This document shows, piece after piece, positions 55,101 to 63,327 of a stretch of DNA of 64,000 nt. This DNA comes from an uncultured Porphyromonadaceae bacterium (GTDB lineage Bacteria; Bacteroidota; Bacteroidia; Bacteroidales; UBA11471). The stretch is from NCBI GenBank assembly GCA_900547555.1, contig URHG01000001.1, forward strand, positions 1 to 64,000. The letters are read 5' to 3'. Position numbers and translations under genes: made by a program. The notes beneath the pieces were generated by a model that worked only from the letters and a program-made list of their open reading frames with translations, ran no database searches and was not told the origin of the DNA. Within the stretch, counting starts at the first letter, position 1, and every line of letters begins with the position of its first letter.

Positions 55101-55425
55101 CGAGCTCGTGGCTATCTTCGGAAAGGGAGGCATTCAAGACCTTTTGTCCGGTATATTTTACGGTATAGGTCTGCATACCGATAAACGAGAAATTAATTAC
55201 GAGATTTTGCTCGTCGGGTATTTTGATACGGTACTCGCCGTTGGCATCGACAAGCACGCTGGCCAAAGTACGTTCATCTTTGTTCTGCACAAAAACGCTG
55301 GCTCCGGCAAGAGGTTCGCCTGAGGCTTTCTCCAATACCTTACCGGTCAAAACCGTTTGCGCCGCCATAGCCTGAGAGACAACAAAAGCGACCAACAACA
55401 GGTATATTTTCCGTGTTATTTTCAT
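52126..55425 (-). CDS. SusC/RagA family TonB-dependent outer-membrane transporter (second pair)
   Basis: A 1099-residue porin with signal peptide MKITRKIYLLLVAFVVSQAMAAQ, a carboxypeptidase-regulatory-like domain (VLTGKVLEKASGEPLAGASV), TonB-box region before DELDEVSVSAKRVER-like sequence (about 107-125), plug motifs (IRIRGTQTLNGNADPLIVVNG, IEVLKDAQATAMWGTKGANG) and a barrel ending VKFGINLRF. It follows the third FAS1 gene by 25 bases and shares an operon with it. Confidence 0.95.
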   Translation of the reverse strand: MKITRKIYLLLVAFVVSQAMAAQTVLTGKVLEKASGEPLAGASVFVQNKDERTLASVLVDANGEYRIKIPDEQNLVINFSFIGMQTYTVKYTGQKVLNASLSEDSHELDEVSVSAKRVERNQMGLTPREELGAVQRMSMEGLETAPVTSVAEALQGALSNVDIVTGADPGSNSTIRIRGTQTLNGNADPLIVVNGVPFPVSIDDDFDFASASTDDYSQLLDISPADIESIEVLKDAQATAMWGTKGANGVLVINTKKGAKGKISFTFNTSAEVKKEANTYPLLNAAQYVSLMQDALWNSINDLGYSSTNAQTYLDLLNSDEINFNPQSLLFNEYNVDTDWLDEVSRLGYTVDNSFSMSGGGDKATYRLSLGYLKENGTTIGADVQRFSTRFNMNYRFSKKLDITSEFSFTYNIRNSNWSEKVNDKEPSNPRGMAINKMPQESPYFMTSDGSARTNTYFSPYEDFGETFIDNRNYNPVAMVNEAVNRLDSYSTRLSFQLHYQILPMLNYYGTVALTADSKRTKKYLPNEVTGVPWISTSDPNLANDWYNRSSDASNEQLYLYTENRLVYNQTFNEIHNIVASGFLQIEQTTATNYGAQTAGNASYYLSDPSTGGYIVDLTSGESTTRSMFSNFSAQYNLFDRYMFNATFQVEGSSALPSHTRWGMFPTFGIGWQLGDEPFMMNQEVISLAKLRVSWGQTGNAPSGVSPYVGTFSANSSGYLDMPSIYPSSIQLDNIDWEVVDKWNAGIDLGILNDRILFTVDLYKNVTNNMLQKGMKLPTSTGFSKIAWFNSGKMTNRGWEFRVDLNDIVKTKDWRFTFSFNISQNENKVNEFPSNLDMENYEFNNGNYAYLIMSGNPLGSFYGYRYKGVYQNTNDTYARDLNGNIISDINGKPVVMQNGTEKVYPGDAKYEDINGDGVIDANDIVYLGNYSPKIIGGFNFRLSYKNWQLSANFQGRIGQKVYNQTRLNSEMMRGKSNQSTATLRRWRNEGDVTDMPRALYGRGYNSLGSDRYIEDASFLRMKTLTLKYSFPKNLTKKMHLTAFDLYLTAYDLLTFTKYSGQDPEVSEKKIDDSGIIRLAVDGASTPKPIRVKFGINLRF

Positions 55426-55450
55426 AGCGTGTATTTACTTGTTTATTATT

Positions 55451-57880
55451 TTATTGCACAGTAGAAGTATTATCGTCGCCGAAATCGAGATAACTATCGA
55501 TTATATATACGGCGCAATCGGCATAGATATAGGGGAAAGAATTGACGACTTTCACCTTCCGGCCTTTGCTGTCGGTAAGTTGCAAGTGCGTACCCATGTC
55601 ATCGAGCTGTATCGAAGTATACTCTCCCTCGGTATTGGTTTTGGTCTTGAACGTGTACAATGTACGGGTTCCCATACCGTCGCCGGGGAAAGGATAGTCG
55701 ATGAGGCGGCTGCGCTCTACCGAAACGAAAAGGTTAGGCATATAACGGTTGAAAAGATTGTTACGCCCGTTCGTAATGATTCTATCTGCCCAAGCGTCTA
55801 CAACAGCCTGATTGGAAAGAGCAAAAACAATATACCGAGGTACCGTCGTACCTCCACCGTCATGAGCCTTTATCGTTTCATATACTTGAAGGCGACCCGT
55901 CGAATCGTTGAGAGAGCCAGCAATACCGGTCTGGTAAAAGTTACGTGTACCGGCAGAGGTTTCCAAAAATTCCCAGGGAAGTTGAGACTGATTGGGAGAA
56001 ATTTCTTCAAAAGATCTTTCTTCGGGCATAAGAGCGGTTGCCGATCTTTCTCCATTAAGAGAGAAAACACGACCGTTGCGTACCTCGGGCAAATCTCCGG
56101 TCATATCGGTAACGGTTATCATGTCGTTGTTGTCTTGTGCTCCTTGAAAACCGTAATGCGAATTGTATTTCGCCGTAGAGAAAATGCTGTCGCCTTTTTG
56201 ATAGAGATAGTTGAACGTACCGTATGTCGTACGATAAATTTTCTCATCGCTACCAACTACTTCGATCATATTATCGCAAACCTGACTGCGGACGATACGA
56301 GCAGAAGCCGCCATTCCGAGCGACACGGTCGCTTCACCGTCGGAATAGGTAATGTCTTCATATCCGTACTTATTGGGTTGCGCATTTTCATAAATCAATG
56401 TTTCGGAATTACCGTCACCGACTTGCGTATTTTTCAGCATATCATCGGAAGGATAGAATGCATAGAAATTCTGCGTCGTAGCCGTGTAAAGGTCGAGAGC
56501 TCCTGAACGCGTCATCAACAAGAGGAACATATTGTACTTGGGATTCATGAATGCCGGTGCCGTAACATAAGAAAAATACTTAGGCACCGAAACCAAATTG
56601 CTCACCCCGTACAAAGTGCCATTGGAACAAAATGCTTTTGTAATCACATCAGATGCAGGATCGATGGTTATGGGGGTATAACTTACCGCCGTTACCGCAT
56701 TTCCTTTGGGAATTTCACTGGGAAGCAGCGGCCCTGCCGATGCCCAAAGTCTGTGCGTGGCAACTTGCTCGCCCATCAAAGCAAGCAGAGGGGTAAACTT
56801 GACCGAATCCCAATTATTCACCCCGTAATAAGGCTCCCAATAAGTCGTATAGAAAGACTCCATTGCCTGATTGCTCGGAGCGAATACAGTGAGGGTATTG
56901 GAAGACAACGGGCCCAAAAGCGTAGCTTCTACATCGGAAGTCGACTCGCCAGAGATAGTAGCAAGAGAAGTCCTTTCATAAGCGATGGAAGGAAGACCGG
57001 TCGACTGATAGAGAAATGCCGAGTCGCGATTGTTATAATTCAACGACAAATACTCATTATAAGTAAGATCTTTTAAACGATCATATGCGTATGCAAAAGT
57101 CGAGAAGTTATCGTCGGCAGCAATAGCCTGATAAATAGTTTTAAGCGGCTCTACAACATCGTCGAGAACGTACAGATAACCGTTATCGGTAATGATGCTG
57201 TATTCTTTTACTCCGGCATTGGACACTCTGAAATAAGGTTCGTTTCCGGCAACCCAATTATCGCCTTGCCACAAACCCGTACCGTAGAAATAATCATAGT
57301 TCACCGCACCGGTAGATCCGCTCGAACCGTGATTGTTGTACCAACCGTAAAGATTGGGAGTAAAGACGGGGATATACTTCTCTTGATGAAGCACTTCCAC
57401 TTCTTTACCTTTCGAAGGATCTTCGATCATCTCGTTTGCATCACGACTGCGGGTACGATACTTAAAATAAAGACCCACATAATCGTCATCGGCCGTAGTT
57501 CCATCGGGACGATACTCCATGAAACGATCGGCATTGAAACTGTAATAAAGCAAATGATAGGTAACCATATTGCTTAATTCGTCGGCAGGCACGTCATTGA
57601 CCGAGCTGTAACCGTGACGAGCAAAATACTTTTGGAATGCTTCATCATCGGGAGCAAAAATCGTTGCGAGACCTTTTCCGCGTACCAAATCTTCATAACC
57701 TACTTTTTGAACAGCAGCCAGGAAGTTGGTGAAATTGCCTCTACTTTCCAAATAATCCCACGCATTTCCCACCGAAACAGATGTTGCATGACGATCATTG
57801 TCGTAATACTTGTCCATTTCATTACAGGAAACGAAGAATAGCAGAAACGCTGAGGCTAAAAGACTAGTCCATTTTTTCAT
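55451..57880 (-). CDS. Large FAS1-domain surface lipoprotein
   Basis: An 809-residue lipoprotein, the longest of the three FAS1 proteins. ATG chosen at 57880 (MKKWTSLLASAFLLFFVSC), giving a compact signal peptide with lipobox FFVSC. Fasciclin repeat 1 spans about 35-215 (FTNFLAAVQKVGYEDLVRGKGLATIFAPDDEAF, MVTYHLLYYSFNADRF, GYLYVLDDVVEPLK) and repeat 2 about 225-405 (FAYAYDRLKDLTYNEYL, LTVFAPSNQAMESFY). Two weaker fasciclin-like regions follow (NFYAFYPSDDMLKNTQ; QAVVDAWADRIITN). It sits between the glycosidase and SusC genes. Confidence 0.78.
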   Translation of the reverse strand: MKKWTSLLASAFLLFFVSCNEMDKYYDNDRHATSVSVGNAWDYLESRGNFTNFLAAVQKVGYEDLVRGKGLATIFAPDDEAFQKYFARHGYSSVNDVPADELSNMVTYHLLYYSFNADRFMEYRPDGTTADDDYVGLYFKYRTRSRDANEMIEDPSKGKEVEVLHQEKYIPVFTPNLYGWYNNHGSSGSTGAVNYDYFYGTGLWQGDNWVAGNEPYFRVSNAGVKEYSIITDNGYLYVLDDVVEPLKTIYQAIAADDNFSTFAYAYDRLKDLTYNEYLSLNYNNRDSAFLYQSTGLPSIAYERTSLATISGESTSDVEATLLGPLSSNTLTVFAPSNQAMESFYTTYWEPYYGVNNWDSVKFTPLLALMGEQVATHRLWASAGPLLPSEIPKGNAVTAVSYTPITIDPASDVITKAFCSNGTLYGVSNLVSVPKYFSYVTAPAFMNPKYNMFLLLMTRSGALDLYTATTQNFYAFYPSDDMLKNTQVGDGNSETLIYENAQPNKYGYEDITYSDGEATVSLGMAASARIVRSQVCDNMIEVVGSDEKIYRTTYGTFNYLYQKGDSIFSTAKYNSHYGFQGAQDNNDMITVTDMTGDLPEVRNGRVFSLNGERSATALMPEERSFEEISPNQSQLPWEFLETSAGTRNFYQTGIAGSLNDSTGRLQVYETIKAHDGGGTTVPRYIVFALSNQAVVDAWADRIITNGRNNLFNRYMPNLFVSVERSRLIDYPFPGDGMGTRTLYTFKTKTNTEGEYTSIQLDDMGTHLQLTDSKGRKVKVVNSFPYIYADCAVYIIDSYLDFGDDNTSTVQ

Positions 57881-57942
57881 AATACTTCGCATGTTTTTTC
57901 CGTATGTAGTTTAATTATCTCTCAAAATCAAGAAAAGAAATG

Positions 57943-60090
57943 TTATGGCATAGGTTGCAAACCTTCCCATCGTACGTCCCAATTCCCGTCTTTGGGGAAT
58001 CCGGGATTCTCGCCCTCGCTACCGTCCCAACCGGCACACATCATAGCGACCGAAGTGAGAAGGCCTCCGTTTCCGGGCAGATAAACGCGCAATCGGGTAT
58101 CTTGGTAATTGTGTCCGTTGGGCAAATAAGTATTGGTGCGTTTATCCATAAGCAAGGCCCCTACGGCCTTCTCGGTATCTCCCAGACGGGCCGCATCCAT
58201 TGCCGTCATAGCAAAATCCCAACCCCAGGTTTTTCCCCAGTTCCAGTTATCCCATACCCAGTCAAGCGTATTCTGCATGATGTCCTCACGTACCAATGGA
58301 CACTTGGGCAAAATACCGTAAGCACCAAGTACCGCCATGTGATCGGAGGTAAAACGTATGTCCTTATAGGTATCGGTAGCTGTCTCGGCAGCCAGATAGA
58401 GACCGTCTTGGTAAGCCAACGGGGAAAGTTTATCGAGCATCTCGTCCCATTGAAGATTACGTTCCAGGCCCAAACGTTCGCGCCATTTCTGCGCTACGCT
58501 GATGGCATAATGCCAATAAGAAAGTTCGAAAGGAGGATTTACTGTATCGGCAGCACGCAAAGTCTCTTGTGCAGGAATAGCACCTTTGAGAACAAAGCGG
58601 CCTTCGAGTTCGTCATAAGTAGCGAAAGAATACATAAATTCGGCCGTAGCAGCGACGAGATCTTTATATTTGTCGAGAACTTCCCGACTGGGATTCGCCC
58701 GGTACAACAACTCGGCCATATAAATGAAATGAGGTTGTTGCCAAATAAGGAACGAACCCACTTTGGAAGGTGCTTCGACCGCCGAAGGATCGGTCATCTT
58801 CATCCAACGAGCACCCTTGAATCCTTGACGCTCGGCAATGGCGCAAGCATTTACATAGGCCGAGTCTTTATACCACGCAAGGCTCTTTTCGAGCAATTCG
58901 GGACGTCCCCACAATGCAAAATGTACGGCATGCCACCAATGCATTTCGAGATGGAACTTTCCAAACCATGTATTATAGGTAAGACCCGATTCCTGAGGAG
59001 GAACCGAACCGGCACATTGTATAGCCATGAGGTATTGCGAAAGAACAACACGACGCTCCAACTCTTTGGCACGAGGATCTTTGCAATGTGAGAAATCTAT
59101 GACACCGCCTCGCGACCAAAAATTGTTCCAATAACGGGTGGCACTGGCAAGAACGGTCTCAAACGAAGATTTTCCACCGGCCGGTTCTCCCGAGGTGAAA
59201 GCACACGTAAACGACAAAGTATCGCCCGATTGCGGAGTCAACACATAATAATGGGCTTCTTTTTGAGTCAGTTTGGCATCACCTTCCCAGCAAAGACGTA
59301 CATAATAGGTCGTCTCATCGAGCTGACGTTTAAAGGTTGCCGAGTGCGCATCTTCGGCCACTATGGTCGTTTTATGCTTATCGGGCTTTGTCCAGTCGCA
59401 AGCATCATCGGCATGTTTTCCGGTAGGATACGGGAAGCGCAACTTCACCCCGACTTGTCCTGTTGCAAGCAACGGAGAAACAACCTGCGCACCGATTTCA
59501 TCATTGAGGCTATCGCAGGCGGTAACGACAGAAACCGGCTGACCGTCGACATCGAAGCGGCTGAGTATCTGGCCGTCCCACAAATCGAGTTCCTGATCGA
59601 TACCCGACAATTCATCGATTTTTACGGGAGATCCGTTTTTATGCGTCAACTCCAAACCAACAGCTCCCAAATGAAGACGATGCGGATTCACCCGATACCA
59701 GTTGGCGGCTTCACGGGGGCGACCGGCTTCATTAAACTGCACGGCATAAAGCTCTTCATGTCCGCGACCGAAATCATACGCTTTCAAGGTCTCTTCAAAA
59801 CGGTAATTTTCGGGATTGGCAAACGAATGCCAGCCCCATTGGGACTGCGTACCCAGGGGCACGCCGGCACTATATGATTCGGGATAAGTCTGTAACCCGG
59901 TTACATCGACTGTATAAGCAAATTCGCCATTACCTACCGAAAGGGAGGATAATTCATTGAATTCGGTATTCTTCGGGTGATTTCTCTGCACGACCTGTTC
60001 TCTGTTGATCGGCTCGTTTTTTTCACTCTCACAAGAGGAGAAAAAAAGACACACAGAAAGAACTAAGCACAAAAATAGCATTCTTTTCAT
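57943..60090 (-). CDS. (alpha/alpha)6 glycoside hydrolase lipoprotein, GH65/COG1554-like
   Basis: A 715-residue lipoprotein. Signal peptide with lipobox FFSSC (ATG chosen at 60090). An N-terminal beta-sandwich opens FNELSSLSVGNGEFAYTVDVTGLQTYPE and contains TQSQWGWHSF. The six-hairpin catalytic domain (about 340-715) has GLTYNTWFGKFHLEMHWWHA (about 375), FELSYWHYAISVAQKWRERLG (about 530), TSDHMAVLGAYGILP (about 590) and WGWDFAMTAMDAARLGD (about 640). The order resembles GH65/GH95-type inverting enzymes, but family and substrate are uncertain. First gene of the nine-gene PUL unit. Confidence 0.65.
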   Translation of the reverse strand: MKRMLFLCLVLSVCLFFSSCESEKNEPINREQVVQRNHPKNTEFNELSSLSVGNGEFAYTVDVTGLQTYPESYSAGVPLGTQSQWGWHSFANPENYRFEETLKAYDFGRGHEELYAVQFNEAGRPREAANWYRVNPHRLHLGAVGLELTHKNGSPVKIDELSGIDQELDLWDGQILSRFDVDGQPVSVVTACDSLNDEIGAQVVSPLLATGQVGVKLRFPYPTGKHADDACDWTKPDKHKTTIVAEDAHSATFKRQLDETTYYVRLCWEGDAKLTQKEAHYYVLTPQSGDTLSFTCAFTSGEPAGGKSSFETVLASATRYWNNFWSRGGVIDFSHCKDPRAKELERRVVLSQYLMAIQCAGSVPPQESGLTYNTWFGKFHLEMHWWHAVHFALWGRPELLEKSLAWYKDSAYVNACAIAERQGFKGARWMKMTDPSAVEAPSKVGSFLIWQQPHFIYMAELLYRANPSREVLDKYKDLVAATAEFMYSFATYDELEGRFVLKGAIPAQETLRAADTVNPPFELSYWHYAISVAQKWRERLGLERNLQWDEMLDKLSPLAYQDGLYLAAETATDTYKDIRFTSDHMAVLGAYGILPKCPLVREDIMQNTLDWVWDNWNWGKTWGWDFAMTAMDAARLGDTEKAVGALLMDKRTNTYLPNGHNYQDTRLRVYLPGNGGLLTSVAMMCAGWDGSEGENPGFPKDGNWDVRWEGLQPMP

Positions 60091-60417
60091 GGTATACATC
60101 TGTTTATCTTTACAAAGATAGAGCCTATTTCATGCGAGCATACTGCGCAAAATGACCCTATTACTAATTATTTTGTCTTTTAAGTGTTATAAATCAGCAC
60201 ATAAAAATTTATACGGGGCAAAAGTAGAGGTGAAAAGAGTTTTCAAAGCTCTATATTTTGCCCTTTTTCATACAAAAATTGGTTTTAGCCGACAGAAATA
60301 TATATTCTTTACGGACCGCGTGGACTTTTCGGGCAGATTTTGTTCACAGCGACTCTCGACAAAGCCCTATTACCACAAAGATACGCAATAATAGAACATA
60401 AAAGGCAAGAAAAAACG
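60091..60417 (-). promoter_or_regulatory. Promoter region of the nine-gene PUL unit
   Basis: This gap between two minus-strand transcription units holds three -7 matches on the minus strand: TATCTTTG at 60113-60120, TACTTTTG at 60219-60226 and TATCTTTG at 60376-60383. The first would give a very short leader of about 16 bases. I see no gene here; a small plus-strand open frame (60152-60391) lacks any support. Confidence 0.5.
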
Positions 60418-60454
60418 AAAATCCACCTCGGCATTGGGTCGAGGTGGATTTTTT
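60418..60454 (-). terminator. Rho-independent terminator of the rhaD-GH105-GH28 unit
   Basis: A perfect 13-bp stem (60418-60430 with 60440-60452, containing ATCCACCTCG) and a nine-base loop, 20 bases beyond the GH28 stop codon, flanked by A/T runs. It separates the two PUL transcription units. Confidence 0.85.
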
Positions 60455-60473
60455 AATCGAGTGAACTAACCGT

Positions 60474-61913
60474 TCAGAGAGCAGGAGATTTCACAACCTG
60501 ACCGTTGATTTTCAAATTATTGAAACGAACGTCTTTGACTCCGCCTTTGATAAAGATTCCGTCTTGGGGATTGGCTGTGCCTTTCTTCACATTGTTGAAC
60601 TCGCAGTTATCAACCTGAATGTTATATACATTATCAGATCCTTCGAGACCTACATAGTAAACGCCGAGGTTACTACCCTCGCAGGTAATGTTCTCGCAGA
60701 GAACGTTGCGCACCGTCGGGGGGAAATTGCGGTCGCATATTTCGCGGTTTTCGTATTGCAAATTGATACGAAGAACGGCTTCACGACACACTCCCACTTT
60801 TATATTGCGCACAAACACATTTTCTATGACACCGCCCCGGCAATTACTGGTTTTGATACGAATCACACGATCGAGATTGGGACTGTCCATTTCACAATTT
60901 TCCACATAGAGGTTTTTGTATCCGCCGGAAATTTCACTACCGATGACTACGCCCCCGTGTCCATCATACATTTTGCAATTGCGTACAATGATATTCTGGC
61001 TGGGAACTCCCCATGTACGACCGTCGCGATTACGACCGCTCTTGATGGCGATACAGTCGTCTCCCGTATCGAAAACGCAATTTTCGATAATTACACCGTC
61101 GCACGACTCGGGATCACAACCGTCGCCGTTCGGACCACGATTGATAAAATGCACACCGCGCACAATAAGATTCGTACAGAAAAGCGGGTGAAGTGTCCAG
61201 AAAGGAGAATTCTGCATCGTTACTCCTTCTACCAACACTTTATCGCAACGATACAGGTTCACGAGTTGGGGACGCATACCGTCTTGCACGGTCATCAGAC
61301 GTTTGTAGATAGGCTCACCGGATTCGCCCCAAGCCAACAACTTGGCACGACCACCGCAGTTTTGTCCTATCATTCCTTCTTTCCAACCGTACTTTTTCGC
61401 ACCACACATAGGCCACCATGTCTCCATAGAACCTTGTCCGTCGATAATACCTTTACCTGTGATCGCCAAATTGGTCTCACCGTAAGCATATATCAAAGGG
61501 CGCATATTATAGCAATCCACTCCTTCCCAACGGGTAAGAACAGCCGGCATATACAGTTCGGGATTTGTATCGAACTTCAATACGGCACCTTCTTCAAGGT
61601 GGAAATTGACATTGCTTTTCAGTGTAATAGGGCCGGTATAGAAAGTTCCTTTGGGCACAATTACCGTACCCCCGCCAGCTTGGTTACATGTAACGATAGC
61701 CAGATTGATGGCATCGTGGCAAGGAGCCTCCGGCATATCGGGTTTCGCACCGAAATCGGTAATGTTGTACGTTCTTTTCGGGAAGGAAGTTTTTTCAATC
61801 GACTTTTCGAGTTTAGAAGCCTGTTTCCATGCATCCTTAGAAGAAATCTGCGCCGAAATCAAGGCAGGAACCAAGAAAGCACACAAAAGGAACAAGTTTT
61901 TTTTCATACGCAT
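60474..61913 (-). CDS. Polygalacturonase, GH28, secreted
   Basis: A 479-residue beta-helix enzyme cleaving galacturonan or rhamnogalacturonan. Signal peptide MRMKKNLFLLCAFLVPALISAQ. Catalytic blocks of GH28 are all visible: GPNGDGCDPESCDG (about 250, the NTDG block as NGDG), FDTGDDCIAIKSGRNRDG (about 272), YDGHGGVVIGSEISGG (about 305) and DRVIRIKTSNCRGG (about 335, the RIK block). The fold begins with YNITDFGAKPD (about 50), typical of pectate-active beta-helices. Substrate choice between homogalacturonan and RG-I cannot be decided; neighbours favour RG. Confidence 0.93.
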   Translation of the reverse strand: MRMKKNLFLLCAFLVPALISAQISSKDAWKQASKLEKSIEKTSFPKRTYNITDFGAKPDMPEAPCHDAINLAIVTCNQAGGGTVIVPKGTFYTGPITLKSNVNFHLEEGAVLKFDTNPELYMPAVLTRWEGVDCYNMRPLIYAYGETNLAITGKGIIDGQGSMETWWPMCGAKKYGWKEGMIGQNCGGRAKLLAWGESGEPIYKRLMTVQDGMRPQLVNLYRCDKVLVEGVTMQNSPFWTLHPLFCTNLIVRGVHFINRGPNGDGCDPESCDGVIIENCVFDTGDDCIAIKSGRNRDGRTWGVPSQNIIVRNCKMYDGHGGVVIGSEISGGYKNLYVENCEMDSPNLDRVIRIKTSNCRGGVIENVFVRNIKVGVCREAVLRINLQYENREICDRNFPPTVRNVLCENITCEGSNLGVYYVGLEGSDNVYNIQVDNCEFNNVKKGTANPQDGIFIKGGVKDVRFNNLKINGQVVKSPAL

Positions 61914-61985
61914 AAATTTATTAGATTTTTAAATATCGAATCCGCCTATCCCACCCCAAGAGGAAGAACAAGCGGATTCAGTTTT

Positions 61986-63299
61986 TTAATTTTTGTTTAC
62001 GACGATACGGTCGTATTGTTGTTCGGCTTTTATTTCGGTATATTTAGGAGCGTCCATCATCTCGACCAATGCACGCAAGACCGGCCCCTCACCCATCGGA
62101 TCGTTCTTCAACTGAGGACGATTATAATAATAGGTAAGAGAAGGCATGATACCCGTTCCTGCACAGATGGCTTCGAGATCGCCTTTTTCCGAAATTTTAC
62201 TGAGAATGCCTTTGAGACCCTGCTCGGCTACATAGATGAAATCTTTATGTATCCAGCCTTCTTTCACGCCTCGGGCAATGGCAAAAGTAAACATGGCCGT
62301 ACCGGTAACCTCATCATACGAATCGGTCTTATCGAGCAACTGATGCCACAACCCGTTTTCTCCTTGATAACGGCAAACGCCGCTTACCTGCTGACGGAAA
62401 TTCTCCAAAAGAGCTTCACGCTGGGGATAATCTTCGGGCAAGCGGGAAAGCAAATCGGCCTGAGCCATCAATACCCATCCGTTGGCACGCGACCAATGGG
62501 CAACTCCATGTTCATCGGTATCGGTATGATAACAATGGTAATAGATTTGTTTCTCGGGACACCACAGATACTTATTGTATTGCAACACCTGATTGGCCGC
62601 ATCATCGAAATATTTCATGTCGCCCGTCATTTCACCCATACGGCAAAGGAACGAAACCGCCATGAACAAGTCATCGGCCCAAACGGTATTCTCATGCGGC
62701 CAAATGCGTGCAATCGTTCCGTCGATGAGACGAGGCTCGGCATAGTTGAGATGATCGGCCGTTTCATCGATATAAGCCTGAAAAGCTTTGTCGGGACTCG
62801 GCAGATGCATTTGCAAATCGATCAACGAGGCTCCCATAGGCCCGTTATCGTCGAGCCTCTTACCCCGGAAAATCATGTGCCAGCTTATTTTACGGACGGC
62901 CATCCAACCGCTTTCTTCAAGAGCTTTATCGAATTTCTTTTTAAAAAATTCGAGATTCCCTTCATTGAACACAAAATCCATGTTCTTACGCACATACTCT
63001 TCATACTTCTTATCGCCGAGTTTATCGGCAAGTTCGAGCATGGCGATATGCAAAACGCCATTGGTATAATGCCAATCGTTATACTTACAACCTACTTTGA
63101 TAGGTTCGGTATACTTACGTTTCTTTACCGTAGGGTAAGTTTCACCGGTTTCGGTGTTTTTAAACTGATACGTGGTACTTGCCACTATACGGTCGGCCAT
63201 GGCAAGGGCGGCATCTTTGGCCGTGCGTTTCTTGGCCGGAGCGGCCGAAGCAAACACACCTACAAAGAGGGCGAAAGCCAATAAGGTCATTTTTCTCAT
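61986..63299 (-). CDS. Unsaturated rhamnogalacturonyl hydrolase, GH105
   Basis: A 437-residue enzyme with signal peptide MRKMTLLAFALFVGVFASA. It removes delta-4,5-unsaturated galacturonate from the non-reducing end of lyase products. GH105 features are VWADDLFMAVSFLCRMGEMTGD (about 212), HWSRANGWVLMAQADLLSRLP (about 275), LWHQLLDKTDSYDEVTGTAM (about 325) and AGTGIMPSLTYYYNRP (about 388). Middle gene of the unit, 28 bases after the aldolase gene. The substrate implies a rhamnogalacturonan lyase elsewhere in the genome. Confidence 0.92.
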   Translation of the reverse strand: MRKMTLLAFALFVGVFASAAPAKKRTAKDAALAMADRIVASTTYQFKNTETGETYPTVKKRKYTEPIKVGCKYNDWHYTNGVLHIAMLELADKLGDKKYEEYVRKNMDFVFNEGNLEFFKKKFDKALEESGWMAVRKISWHMIFRGKRLDDNGPMGASLIDLQMHLPSPDKAFQAYIDETADHLNYAEPRLIDGTIARIWPHENTVWADDLFMAVSFLCRMGEMTGDMKYFDDAANQVLQYNKYLWCPEKQIYYHCYHTDTDEHGVAHWSRANGWVLMAQADLLSRLPEDYPQREALLENFRQQVSGVCRYQGENGLWHQLLDKTDSYDEVTGTAMFTFAIARGVKEGWIHKDFIYVAEQGLKGILSKISEKGDLEAICAGTGIMPSLTYYYNRPQLKNDPMGEGPVLRALVEMMDAPKYTEIKAEQQYDRIVVNKN

Positions 63300-63327
63300 A
63301 AAAACAGAACTTCTATTGTACTTTTAA

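Noticed and set aside
60152..60391. A 79-residue plus-strand open frame between the two PUL units
   Set aside because: No domain or promoter support on the plus strand; three minus-strand -7 elements lie inside it.
60564..63284. A 906-residue plus-strand open frame opposite GH28 and GH105
   Set aside because: It runs across two well-supported minus-strand genes and the gap between them and contains no recognisable domain. Such antisense frames arise from codon bias that depletes stops on the other strand.
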